Positions 12,601 to 20,350 of a DNA stretch of 64,000 nt are shown here, piece by piece. The first letter of the stretch is position 1. Every line of letters starts with the position of its first letter. Location: NCBI GenBank assembly GCA_964019335.1, contig OZ025695.1:474881-538880 (forward strand), in the 5' to 3' direction. The stretch comes from Diplonema japonicum. Lineage: Eukaryota; Euglenozoa; Diplonemea; Diplonemida; Diplonemidae. Both the position numbers and the translations under genes were made by a program. The notes under the pieces are model-generated. The model made no database searches. It had not been told where the DNA came from and was given only the letters and a program-made list of their open reading frames with translations.

Positions 12601-15269
12601 GTGTTAGCTTTCGTGCTCTCGCTGTAGAAGACAGGCGTGGCAGCTGCCCTGTCGTCAGAGATCCACTCACGTACTAGTGCTGCGAAAGCGGGGCAGATGA
12701 TGGCCGCTTTACCTGGTCCTGCGGAACCACCTGCCTTTTGCGCCTCGATCATGGCCTGCACGGCTGTGATCTCAGGTTTTCGTGAGTGTTCGAAATATGT
12801 CTGCACCTTGGCAACGACGGGGTCCACTTCCTTGGTGTTGGTCTCGACACGGCCCTTGCACATGGCGGCAAAGAGTTCAATACACGCCACATTGTAGACA
12901 AGGAAAGAGGAATTTCCCGCCTTCTCGGCGAAGGGCGGGACGCCTAATCCTTCGTACAGCATCCTCTGCAGATCGATAGATGGCACATGCTTGCTGGGCA
13001 GCCAGAGCATCTCGTTCATACTAACCTCGACCAGCCCACTGTGCCCTATTTTATGGTGGATAATGTTGCGCCCCTTCTGCCACCTCACACCGTCGTCCTC
13101 CAAGAAGTGCTTCAGCACCAGCCGTTGGTTGTTGCTTATCGGCTGTCCGTTCTCTTCGCATACGCAACACATCCTCATTAATTGCACGATGCGCTGTGCT
13201 GTGCACTCGCCATCAGCACGGTGCTGCCCATGCAATCGGGTCCCGCTATCCTTCTCGCCAAGCTGGGACAGCGTGTTCAGGTCATCACAGAATTTTACGA
13301 CCACCTTTTCGTCCAAGAACTTCACGACCTCGTAGTGCCTCAACAGGACCTCGAGGCACAGGTCCGCTTGGATTTTATGCCACAGAAGTTGGTCCTGTAT
13401 TTTGTAGATGTAACCCAGCCGCATAATCTCCACTGCTGCTTTCTCGTTGTCTTTGATCATGGCACTGAGGGACATGTAAATGTTGACACAGATGGACTTG
13501 AACGTCCTGTATTGGGGCTCTTGCAGGTCGAGGATGTTGAAGCGGCCCCTCGTCAGGTATGTTTTTTGGCTCTTCTTGTGGTTATGCTCGTTGTGGAAGG
13601 CTGTCCATCCCACTTCCTCGAAAGGCACCGTGAGACAGTCCATCAGGAACACGTGAATGTCTTGGTCCAGCATGGTTTGCTGGTATAATGTGTGCTTCTC
13701 CTCCTTCCTGAGCCCCACCCATGTGGTCCTGCGCCGTTTGCCGTGCTTGACGGACACTGTCTGCGGTTCTTCTATCTCGGGGACGACGTCGGGCGGCGTG
13801 AGCAACGCGACGTACTTCTGCAGATGGTACAACACAGATTGCAGCAACGTGTCATGCGGCGCTTTTTGCTGCAGGTTTGCGACATCGCCCGGTTGCGCTG
13901 CTGCCTCCTCATCCTTCCTCCTCCACCAGCTGATGTATTCCATGATGGTAGGCTTCGACCTAACAATTGTGTTGATCTCGTGCACGATGTCCAGTTGTGG
14001 TGCAATCATCACCTGCAAAGCGTCTTGAAAAACCTGCCGTGGCTGGCAGGACAGCTCCAAGTTGTTGTCCCATTCAGCAGAGGTGCTTGTGGTGGTGCCC
14101 AACCAACACCTGGCAACGAAAGGCTTGACAGGTTCATCAGAGTGAGTGGGCACGATTCCAGCGAGGCGTACAATCTGATCCTTCTGCAGGTGGTCGTCTG
14201 GCGTCTGATGCACTTGATGCAAGAATTTGCCTACATCAGTTACACCCTCAGGGATGATCTTCGAAGTGAAGAGCCATTGCGTAGAAGTCACGCTATCATC
14301 GGTACCTATCTCAGGAATGACACCGAGGGTGCAGCCGTCCTGCGTCGATGTGTGAGAAAGGTAGAGCCCAGACGCAAGGTGCTTGACTCGCACAGGACGC
14401 TCCATTGGGATAAAGCCACCCTTGTCCGTGTCCTCGTGTTCTATGTAGAAGAAGGAGTTACTTCGGTAGGACCGCATTTTGAGGTTCGGGTTGCCGACAC
14501 GGTGCATCGTAAATGACCTGGCGGTGGCACCTATCTTGATGTTGACATAAGACTCGTAGTCCTTGTGGTACAGGAGGATCGGGTCTCCGATCTTCACCAT
14601 GCGTTTCATGAGGAAAGCCTCAGGAGTGGTGGAAGTGTCAAAGGCGCGGATGGCGTACGTGTTCTTGCTGACTGAGAGGTTCGCTTCATAGTACTTGTCG
14701 CCTTCCTTAGGGCGAATGTCATCACAGCTAGTGCACTGGGTGCTGTCGGTCGCACTACTGCTGAGAAAGTGCGAGGGTCGAATCTCTGCGTGCTCGAGGT
14801 TGATCTCGTCGTTTGCCTCAATGACCTGACCCTCCTGGCGCACTTTGAAGGAAGGCACGATCCTGAAGTATGACTTGTGAGTGGCATTGTCTTCTAGCGA
14901 GAGCTTCAGGTTGTCACCTTCGCCCACCCACGAGCTGGAGATTCGCGACACCAAAGACAAGACACACAGCAGTTGCTGAGAGTACACGTGTCTGAGCTTT
15001 ATCTTGTCACCATAGCAGACCTCTTCAGAGCTTCGACGGTGCGCCGCATTCATCTCGCTGCCCACCGGCTCGTCGAAGGGCAGTACCTCAAACAAGTACT
15101 TCTGGTACACAGAGTTCCTCTTTCTGTTGTCCCTCGCCACGTGCACGCCAACCTCTCCGTTCCTGTCCCCCAACTGCGTCAGAAACCCTTCCACCTTCGC
15201 ATCGAAGAAGGTCACCTTGTCCCCATACCGTATCTTTGCAGCCTTCTCGTTCTTGTCTGGGTTGAGCAT
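6690..15269 (-). CDS. ITPR: Inositol 1,4,5-trisphosphate receptor (IP3-gated Ca2+ channel)
   Basis: About 2,859 residues, close to animal IP3 receptors (~2,700). ATG 15269 is chosen because it follows a TAACAG and the beta-trefoil starts at once; an in-frame start lies 18 codons upstream. Visible order: N-terminal Ins145-type domain (~1-210), MIR trefoil (~215-400), long helical RIH and RIH-associated regions, six-TM channel region (~2,310-2,600), and a coiled-coil C-terminal tail. The pore loop is GGGLADV (about residue 2,553), where animal IP3 receptors have GGGVGDV; the Asp is kept and the preceding Gly is Ala. The S6 helix LNIIFGIILDTFAELR is nearly canonical. The C-terminal zinc site CFICG...H...H followed by NMW is intact. 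It should release Ca2+ from the ER or acidocalcisome-like stores. Confidence 0.97.
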   Translation of the reverse strand: MLNPDKNEKAAKIRYGDKVTFFDAKVEGFLTQLGDRNGEVGVHVARDNRKRNSVYQKYLFEVLPFDEPVGSEMNAAHRRSSEEVCYGDKIKLRHVYSQQLLCVLSLVSRISSSWVGEGDNLKLSLEDNATHKSYFRIVPSFKVRQEGQVIEANDEINLEHAEIRPSHFLSSSATDSTQCTSCDDIRPKEGDKYYEANLSVSKNTYAIRAFDTSTTPEAFLMKRMVKIGDPILLYHKDYESYVNIKIGATARSFTMHRVGNPNLKMRSYRSNSFFYIEHEDTDKGGFIPMERPVRVKHLASGLYLSHTSTQDGCTLGVIPEIGTDDSVTSTQWLFTSKIIPEGVTDVGKFLHQVHQTPDDHLQKDQIVRLAGIVPTHSDEPVKPFVARCWLGTTTSTSAEWDNNLELSCQPRQVFQDALQVMIAPQLDIVHEINTIVRSKPTIMEYISWWRRKDEEAAAQPGDVANLQQKAPHDTLLQSVLYHLQKYVALLTPPDVVPEIEEPQTVSVKHGKRRRTTWVGLRKEEKHTLYQQTMLDQDIHVFLMDCLTVPFEEVGWTAFHNEHNHKKSQKTYLTRGRFNILDLQEPQYRTFKSICVNIYMSLSAMIKDNEKAAVEIMRLGYIYKIQDQLLWHKIQADLCLEVLLRHYEVVKFLDEKVVVKFCDDLNTLSQLGEKDSGTRLHGQHRADGECTAQRIVQLMRMCCVCEENGQPISNNQRLVLKHFLEDDGVRWQKGRNIIHHKIGHSGLVEVSMNEMLWLPSKHVPSIDLQRMLYEGLGVPPFAEKAGNSSFLVYNVACIELFAAMCKGRVETNTKEVDPVVAKVQTYFEHSRKPEITAVQAMIEAQKAGGSAGPGKAAIICPAFAALVREWISDDRAAATPVFYSESTKANTTKLLEWGKGKVKQSFLPAEQDLEVKSWIKSRCSDLSFLLQKNQTMKLLLSALTLCKRLVLKGTYTLGQAELATNTGGKTEKPLFDSFLAILDPATDGRESGILTEAQRRMYSDINLPIFSAKLEVCRVLHATLDMKIWHIFVQRAIGVEIEEGNTPFWSKMSFAEKSMQQCENYFPVGDVQDLGGWLHTSAAPFDFSGDVSPNHIDSFQQMRDLTHYLMELTLYQWVPIVDCSLDLLLRLHSVPLEVSNALNKVIMLEHRDERRIYKEISDLAEVLVNKQDAISVTDSDPSKASIVAEIQNAVSRTIALCLPDAEDMLRSWDEFVDCRPNAQAQRLISSTSIIESVLTILSSFIRAEEQYPQVPAVPAHPQYLVKLLRSCYRLLTVYVKDSQQSASNQLLLNWVVEEKLKLHIRHERRAGPTHSRMLLWDVSYFLTELTLHYKVCVLISTYKDLIWVLVSQLNPGVLGSGRSPRHLKILKQLVLVQHIHTVDTEGPEKVTEVHERVIESSLTTVINYIVMEKKRVLMLLRDTNEQERDVRQQLISEEVEALIAGKSPAFCPPLDKNGPLQYHIELVELFSCALKGNTAVMTQTLAFNVMWPVDLAVPVEYSYPLFFMRPYLMLLSAYLHRDDKAPQVLSYTGPKGRSTVQKEPVVWNILNVCVFICRALVEGDKTGSDYLHKCYNKGAGARTYQWLQSLMKACDKSVRLPTYFPVWFCRAELETFVLDAVVPFINALTRRVRTCPTQSGQVRMACKCVVHLCELVISEGFLFLNTPKKAKLRQLLNQCITLGLSPDRVELGSFEATDQPEGFILILKRASKRAFESLSDVGANGGQLKANDGVGDQFIQFREDFARAVRNPAMYTENPVSTEPLSRARLLAFSRRSVNGMNQYLLREYVGQNCDAEDDKDASLPTMMTLDNFTKFANLLVSNTLPMEHVASVLNILAFGFAEEDKVNALETQRVKQQGIQSDLAAEALNTIDKRKREIQVMFNKKAATQKVFMLMETLIPRAPEKMREIHTATLSLAKQLLDGGTRKEVQMAIYQFFIERPMEGFFVFCRDQIKSYELEIKSWDLQSSSCTQQQKLRLCEMEVLFRVLQLLCEGHMTKLQNFLREQPDNPFSVNVVREVAMFTRYLTKEITHEAVLPLIMQGFVTLTEFCQGPCKGNQETLVEAKMPSVVGVLLERTEEETCDTSGEEGLSFDDVLSEAIGMLLSLTEGVTSMQSDLLVESTISKTDVPQKLLDMLRDNNQANLYNLLNKMNESWIKGHIVHATRMKGLVWKLSGKDTEEVSAEEEGCGEELQLGYNIFIFILSLCRFDKTKVDDRAEPALLKLLKSQMSYAYFNRHVGQIEIGRDEQLEKVYFVLPDRCKLLPEESKAGIQVSVKRDSRETKIQDFFSTWSDLVQEINIYDEANKQPNLQLFIKYGKWLEAISLFLSLVISAYLMGTMKRKNGPSKEYLSDTDYIGFNVLAIVQIFIELWLFFGWMQIKGRVIVFKFVQRAKNEVVSQKVRGPDFNMDTNIDKIRSYADWARHSAFMKAYLSLTVLLRHKDFYVTTLFAAAAPVGYFANPIFFSLQIFRVIKRSDSLQNVIKSVTSKYQDLLWTAGLGMVVIFLFSMVSFYYFSDKYYDVKRNPDLGQGFSCQELWRCFILNVVYGLRQGGGLADVLQHPDWHKDNVWPRLAFDFAFWLVMIIIFLNIIFGIILDTFAELRDKKQDRERDMKSKCFICGKEAYEFDKSRQSSFTDHYHKDHNMWSYLFFYVYLFHKSPELFTGQESYVWHKIERNLTDFFPEDAIALEEEADDDDAEEEEREKRIESKLDKLIKLVSGSSNGQHAVAAQRAMPPCGPTGGVGDVSKLVKKIAELEKKQKEFKTNTGKMDEILELSRRMARRQSGNEFQPVSRTNSNSSAFRGPRAHLTSHPVPSTQSAAPLVLPLSPPVASSSSAAHRTSIPLASSPLTTPIQYPLGS

Positions 15270-15475
15270 TGTGTATCCTGTTATGTGTCGCAAAAGTAAT
15301 ACAAGCAAAAAGCAATCAACCACAGAGGGAAGGGGCAGGTGCCGCCTAGATATCAGTCACAGAGACAGCACACAAATGTATGGAACAAGGTGAGAGGAGG
15401 CGCGGTGACGGCACGCACGCAGAAGGAGAGGAAGAACGGGGGGAGGGGGGGGAGGGAATAGTTTTGATGCCTTTT

Positions 15476-16840
15476 TCAGGTTCTTGTGGAAGCCTCGTAT
15501 TGCCTGGAGTAAGCCGCTAAAAAAGAAGTGATGTTTGACCATTCCCAAGCCTCCGACAGGTCAAGGGCGGTTTTGCCGCTTAGAGACTTGGCAGTGGGAT
15601 CGGCGCCCACACTGCACAAGTACTCAACGACAGCGGAATGCCCCTTCCACGCTGCGCGTATGAGGGCGGTGTCACCATGCTTGTTGTGCACGTTCAGGTC
15701 GCTCCCGTGCTCGAATAGGAACTTAACGACATCGCAGTGCCCGTTGATGGCAGCCAGGCACAGGGCTGTGTTCCCGTTGCTGTACCTGCCTTTGATGTCG
15801 GCACCATTCTCGTACAGCAGCTTGAGGATCTCGAGGTACCCGTACAGCGCAGCGCACACAAGTGCTGTGCTGCCATTGAGGGACACCACGTTGACATCCG
15901 ACTTCCTGTCGAGAAGATACCTTACGACCTCAAGGTGTCCGTTCTGCGCAGCCCAGATAAGGCACGTGTCGCCATGGTCGTTTGTTGCATTGATATCGTC
16001 CCCACCCCGCTCAAGGTGCTCCAGCGTCGCGAGGTAACCTTTTTGCGCCGCCAGCATGCTGGGGGTGGTGCCGTTCCTGTTCCTGACGTTCACATTGGCC
16101 CCCTCCGCTACAAGGTAGTCCACCACCTCATGGTGCCCGCAAAGACAAGCCCACGACAGCGGCGAGTCGCCCTTCAGATCTACCGCGTCGATGTCTACGT
16201 TGTAACTACGAAGCGTGCGCACCACCTCCAGGTAGCCCTTCTGCGCTGCCCACAAGACTGGTGCCGCTCCTGATGATGAGGGTTCTGTGGCAGAGGCACC
16301 AGTTGCATGCAGAAGGGTGATAATGTCAAGGTGCCCTTTCTGCACAGCGCACATGAAGGCCGTGTTGCCCTTACTGTTCTTGATGTGTAGGTCGGCACCA
16401 GACGACAGCAGGGTTCTGACCACTTCAATGTGCCCGTTGAGAGACGCCCAGTGCAGCGCTGTGTCGTGGTTGGTGTTCTGGTAGTTGACGTTGACGCCTG
16501 CCTGCATCAGCAGCATGAGGGTCCTGTGCTCGCCGTCGCCGCTGGCCTGCACCAAGTTGTCGCCTGTGGCGTTGCACCCTGACCCTGATAACTCCCGCTT
16601 GGCCACCTCCTCGTCGGTAAGCGTTACTTGAAGCACTTCATCCGCACAGAGGCCTGTTTCTGCTATGGGCATCTCATCGTGGCCCTCGACCGCCAGCTTC
16701 TGCGACCCCTTTGGGATGCCGCATGACTCTTCGATCTGTATCTTCAAGTCCCCCACAGTGGCCCCCGCGCTGATGCACAGGCTGATCGTGGTGCCGTCGT
16801 ACGTGCTCACGAACAACAGCATCTCATTCTCGAGCTGCAT
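15476..16840 (-). CDS. Ubiquitin-like domain plus ankyrin-repeat protein
   Basis: About 454 residues from ATG 16840, which follows a CGACAG acceptor-like site; the frame is open upstream, but that part is low complexity. Residues ~5-80 look like a beta-grasp ubiquitin-like domain: a strand pair, ATVGDLKIQIEESCGIP helix, KLAVEG, then LQVTLTDEE. No C-terminal Gly-Gly is seen. From ~105 to the end there are about eleven ankyrin units of 33 residues with the pattern G-x-TALxWAxxxGHxEVVxxLLxxGADxN. No other domain is present. A shuttle or adaptor role is inferred from architecture only. The plus-strand remnant at 62.6 kb also joins a ubiquitin-like segment to repeats, so this may be one of a lineage-specific family. 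Confidence 0.85.
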   Translation of the reverse strand: MQLENEMLLFVSTYDGTTISLCISAGATVGDLKIQIEESCGIPKGSQKLAVEGHDEMPIAETGLCADEVLQVTLTDEEVAKRELSGSGCNATGDNLVQASGDGEHRTLMLLMQAGVNVNYQNTNHDTALHWASLNGHIEVVRTLLSSGADLHIKNSKGNTAFMCAVQKGHLDIITLLHATGASATEPSSSGAAPVLWAAQKGYLEVVRTLRSYNVDIDAVDLKGDSPLSWACLCGHHEVVDYLVAEGANVNVRNRNGTTPSMLAAQKGYLATLEHLERGGDDINATNDHGDTCLIWAAQNGHLEVVRYLLDRKSDVNVVSLNGSTALVCAALYGYLEILKLLYENGADIKGRYSNGNTALCLAAINGHCDVVKFLFEHGSDLNVHNKHGDTALIRAAWKGHSAVVEYLCSVGADPTAKSLSGKTALDLSEAWEWSNITSFLAAYSRQYEASTRT

Positions 16841-17003
16841 GCCAAGTCGTCCTGTCGGTCGGTAGGGTAGGCTTTTCTGAAGAAAGAAAACAAAAATACG
16901 GAAAGAACACTTATTTCTCTTCAAAATATCAAATACGACTTGGGCCATGGGTTACGGAAAGGGGGGGGGGGGGGGGGGGGCGAGTTTCTTTTTTTTAATT
17001 TAT

Positions 17004-17726
17004 TTATTTCTTGGGCCTTGTGACCCTCTTCGGTTGTTGGGCTGTGACCTGCGGCTGGCCCGTCTGCTGCCCCTCATTGGCGGCGCTGCGGATCATCTCC
17101 ATGAGACCCCCAGGGTTTTCCTGTATTTATTTGTTTATTTTTTTACAAGAAAATAAAAATTCCCGTCTTACCTTTCGCATCTGTTTCATTTCCTCGGGGT
17201 CGACAAGCATGGGCATGAGGAAGGCCATCCCGCCGAAGAAAACCATCATCAGCACCATCGGGTTCATGAGCTTGCTGCTGAGACTGATCTCTTCGTGCTG
17301 ATCGAAGTAGGAGACCTGCGCCAGCTGTTCTACTTCGAGGGGTTCTTGGAGCTGCACCCTGCTCTTGTCATTGAACATAGCCCGGTATTTCCCAGGGCTT
17401 TTCTTAGACACGTCGATGCGGAGCTGCGGCATCATGAACTCCCTCACAGCAAAGTCGATTAAGTGTGTCCCAGGAGGGAGGTTCAGCATAAAAGTCCCAT
17501 TGGCCCGTACGTATGTGGCCTGGTAATGATTTTTTTTTTTTTTTTCCTCCAAATTGCATACATGTTCACCGTTCACGACCAGCCTCACCCCGCCTCCCTT
17601 TTTGAAAACTCTAGGTGGTAGAAGTACCCTCCCGTTTATAAACGAGAAACCTGTCTCCTCACCCTCACTCAGCACCGCACATTGCAGCAATGCTATTGAT
17701 ACCAATGCTATCGTTGTGAATTTCAT
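17004..17726 (-). CDS. EMC7: ER membrane protein complex subunit 7
   Basis: Spliced product 209 residues. A signal peptide (residues 1-~20) is followed by the lumenal beta-sandwich, a transmembrane segment beginning LMNPMVLMMV (the EMC7 hallmark) and a short cytosolic tail. Two introns are needed. Intron 17520-17561 (42 nt, in frame, carrying an A-rich tract) otherwise adds a lysine-rich insert between NGEH and ATYVRANGTF; removing it matches the family's GEH-VGFLKTDGSF region. Intron 17121-17171 (51 nt, GTAAGA...TACAG) replaces a lysine-rich end with ENPGGLMEMI...RPKK and a stop at 17004. EMC7 belongs to the EMC insertase for tail-anchored and multipass proteins. Exons sum to 630 nt. Confidence 0.93.
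17520..17561 (-). other. Cryptic 42-nt intron with an oligo-A tract (EMC7)
   Basis: The GTATGC donor and TTACCAG acceptor bound 42 nt with an internal run of A. The length is a multiple of three and there is no stop, so an ORF finder reads through it and adds 14 residues rich in Glu/Lys. Comparison with the EMC7 family shows the insert does not belong. Confidence 0.85.
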
Positions 17727-18503
17727 TTTTTTTTTGTTTTGTTTCTTTCAGTTTTTTTTTTTTTTTATTTGCTTAGTTTAAAATAGATTTTATTTAAAAA
17801 AAAAACAGGAGGGGTTATCAAAAAAAGGGGGGGGGGGGCAGGGAACCAAAGAGGAAAAGAAAAAAGAAAAAACGAGACTAGGGTCCCTAAGGAAAGAGGG
17901 GGGGGGGGGGGGGGAGAAAGAAAGATAAGAAAAAAAAGAAAGCCCCGTCTCATGAAGCCAAGAAGAAAGGAAAAAAAAAAAAGAAAAGAAAAAGAAAAGG
18001 AATGTGGAATATCCCTACCTACTTCCCTCTTTTTTTTTTAAAAAACTTTTTTTTTTCTACTCTTTGACTTTTTTTTTTTGTAATGTCTCCTTCCTTAATA
18101 TACTGAGCGGCTCCACCTTCACAGTCCCCCTCTGGTAAAATCCAGCAGGGATGGAAACTAAGTTTGATAACTATGATGTGTCCAGGGAAGATTCACGGAG
18201 ATAGCAGTAACTAAAGAGGGCGTTGAGGAGAGGGGAGGGGTGGGTGTATAGAAGAAATTTGGAAAATGAAGGAAAAGAAATAGAATTCAAAGGGAAGGAA
18301 AAGAAAAGGGGAAAAAAACACCATGCAGCAAAAAAGTACGCCCAAATAAATGAGTGCTTACTGTGCATAGAGTTCCTTTTTTTTTTTTTTTTTTATTTCC
18401 CTTTTTTCTTTTTCTCCCCGCCCCCCCGGTTCCTTTCCCTTTTCTCTTTGATTTTTTTTTTTTTTTTTTTTTTTTTTGCTATTGTCAAGGGAAGGAAAAG
18501 GAG

Positions 18504-18552
<49 letters not shown>

Positions 18553-19269
18553 CCACGCTGCATATCTCTAAAGCTTTTTTTTTTCTGTCCCAAGGCAAAA
18601 GGTACCAAACAATAACAAAATAAGAATGTTCCGTGTCTACCAAACGGAGAGGTGCTCTGACGTGTTTTAGAGACTAGTAGCGTTAAAGGTTTATGTGATT
18701 TTTTTTTGTTCTTTCGATCTCTTTTTTTTTCTGTCCAATTGTATTTTTTTTTTTTGCTTTATTTTTGAAGAAAAAGAAATTGAATGACCCCCCCTTTTTT
18801 TTGAATTTCTGCGCAAAGACCCCCAAGAGAAGAAGAAGAAGGGAAATGGGCAGAATCTGCAGCAAGACACAAGAAAAAAAACCCCCCCCACGAACAACTG
18901 ATTCTGTTCATCATAAAAAGAAAATGGGTAACCCCACTCCTGATGTCCTATTTGTTCTTTCTTATTATTTTCTTTTTTTATTCTTCGTCTCCCCTTCTTC
19001 TTTTTCGAACAAAAAGAGAAAAAAAACTTTGCTGCGTGAATTTCTTTTTTCTTTTTTCTTTTGTTATTTTTTTTTTTTTTTTTCCTTCTTCTTTTTTTTT
19101 TTTCCAAAAAAAAAAAAAAAAAAAAAAAAAGCACAATTTTCCAACAGAAAAAAAAAAGAAGAGTTGGGAAGGGAGAGAGGGGGGGGGGACTTCAAAAAAT
19201 AAAAAGGAAAAAAAAAAAAATAAAACACACACAGGAAGTAAAAAAAAAATATATATATCACACAATCCT
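17727..19269. repeat. Homopolymer-rich spacer without genes
   Basis: About 1.5 kb dominated by runs of T, A, G and C of 10-45 nt (for example the T run around 18509-18552 and the A run near 19107-19130). All open frames here are poly-Lys, poly-Phe or mixed shadows of these runs. No gene, tRNA or structured element is seen. Confidence 0.85.
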
Positions 19270-19716
19270 TCACTCCTCTTCCTCACCCAAGGTGAGGTGA
19301 GCAAGGCAGAAATTCGGCACATCCGAACAGCTGTAAAGACACAGGAAATCTCCCTCCGGAGAGGTGTAGATGTTGACAATAATATCATTCCGTGAAAGGA
19401 CCTCAATGGGCTCAATGGCGTCAGGGGTCTTTTGCCAGTGTGCTGCCTCGGTATCGTTGGTTACATAGATATAAGTGGCACCCTCGTTCGGGGTTGTGGC
19501 CCCCAAGCACCTCACAAAGGGGTGAGACCCCCCAAGAATGACGTCATTCTCAATTGTGTAACTTTTAAGGAATCTCTGCACTACATCGCTCTCGAAAAAC
19601 ACCTTCTTGCAAGCACCTGCTTTCTCCTTCATCACCCCGCCAAGAATATCTTCCACCTGTGTGGGCGACAGCATGTAAAAAGACTTGTACCCGCGCATGG
19701 ATGATGTAGGTTTCAT
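19270..19716 (-). CDS. Conserved-looking small protein of unknown function
   Basis: 148 residues from ATG 19716; the frame upstream is only translated A/T runs, so the upstream ATGs are rejected. A CACAG lies about 30 nt upstream of the chosen start. The composition is that of a globular protein (mixed alpha/beta, four Cys, short acidic tail LGEEEE) and unlike the surrounding homopolymers. I do not recognise the family. It sits alone between two low-complexity spacers, on the same strand as the array. No signal peptide or membrane segment. Confidence 0.6.
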   Translation of the reverse strand: MKPTSSMRGYKSFYMLSPTQVEDILGGVMKEKAGACKKVFFESDVVQRFLKSYTIENDVILGGSHPFVRCLGATTPNEGATYIYVTNDTEAAHWQKTPDAIEPIEVLSRNDIIVNIYTSPEGDFLCLYSCSDVPNFCLAHLTLGEEEE

Positions 19717-20009
19717 TTTTTTTTTTTTTTGAAGATCCCCTCGTGCTGTGATGGAGTTTGATTTTCGAAATATTAAAAAAAAAAAAAAAAAGAAGAAGCT
19801 TGTGCACACAAGGAAAGAAAAGAAAGTAAAGCAAATGAATGGTTTTTTTTGGGGGGGGTAGTGGTGATAGCACATCCTCACTTTAATTTTTTTTTTCCCC
19901 ATCTACTTTTACTTTTTCATTCCAAGTTGATCCCCTCCAAAAAAAAAAATTATTTTTTTTTTGTTCCCGGTGGGATCGGATCACTCTACGGAAAGCATGG
20001 GGAAGGAGA

Positions 20010-20049
<40 letters not shown>
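19717..20049. repeat. Low-complexity spacer ending in an A run
   Basis: A/T-rich spacer with a run of about 40 A ending at 20049. Read on the minus strand this is a T run directly following the retroelement 3' end at 20050-20093. No gene seen. Confidence 0.7.
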
Positions 20050-20050
<1 letters not shown>

Positions 20051-20350
20051 GTGTCTTGAAGAGAACCTGCAGGATATGACAGGATCGCCTAACCTAGTGA
20101 CCCGTTGTAGCTACTCAGCGGCTTGGGCGTGAAAATCAACAATGCAACGCAGAGGTGATGGCTGTAGGGACCTAGGGCGCGCGGGGTGTAGTGCTGACTT
20201 CCTTCTTGATAAAAAGTGATACTGACCTCTCAGACTCCCAAAGGGGTATTGAGGGCCGACACAAAGGTAGAAATATGCCCACTTTATGACACGGAAAACC
20301 TTTCTCCAGGGTTTTACTACGAGTCGGTGGTGGAGGGAGGGGAAGGGGGC
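20050..20350 (-). mobile_element. Retroelement 3' end (SINE-like or truncated LINE)
   Basis: On the minus strand, positions 20093-20050 match the last ~45 nt of the LINE at 59732-59776: both start GTTAGGCGATCCTGTCA, share CTGCAGGTTC and CTTCAA, end GACAC plus one base, and then enter a T run. The upstream ~250 nt (20094-20350) is ordinary-complexity DNA unlike its surroundings, with no coding frame and no match to the LINE coding region that I can see. This fits a SINE that borrows the LINE tail, or a heavily deleted LINE. The left boundary is uncertain. Confidence 0.6.
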
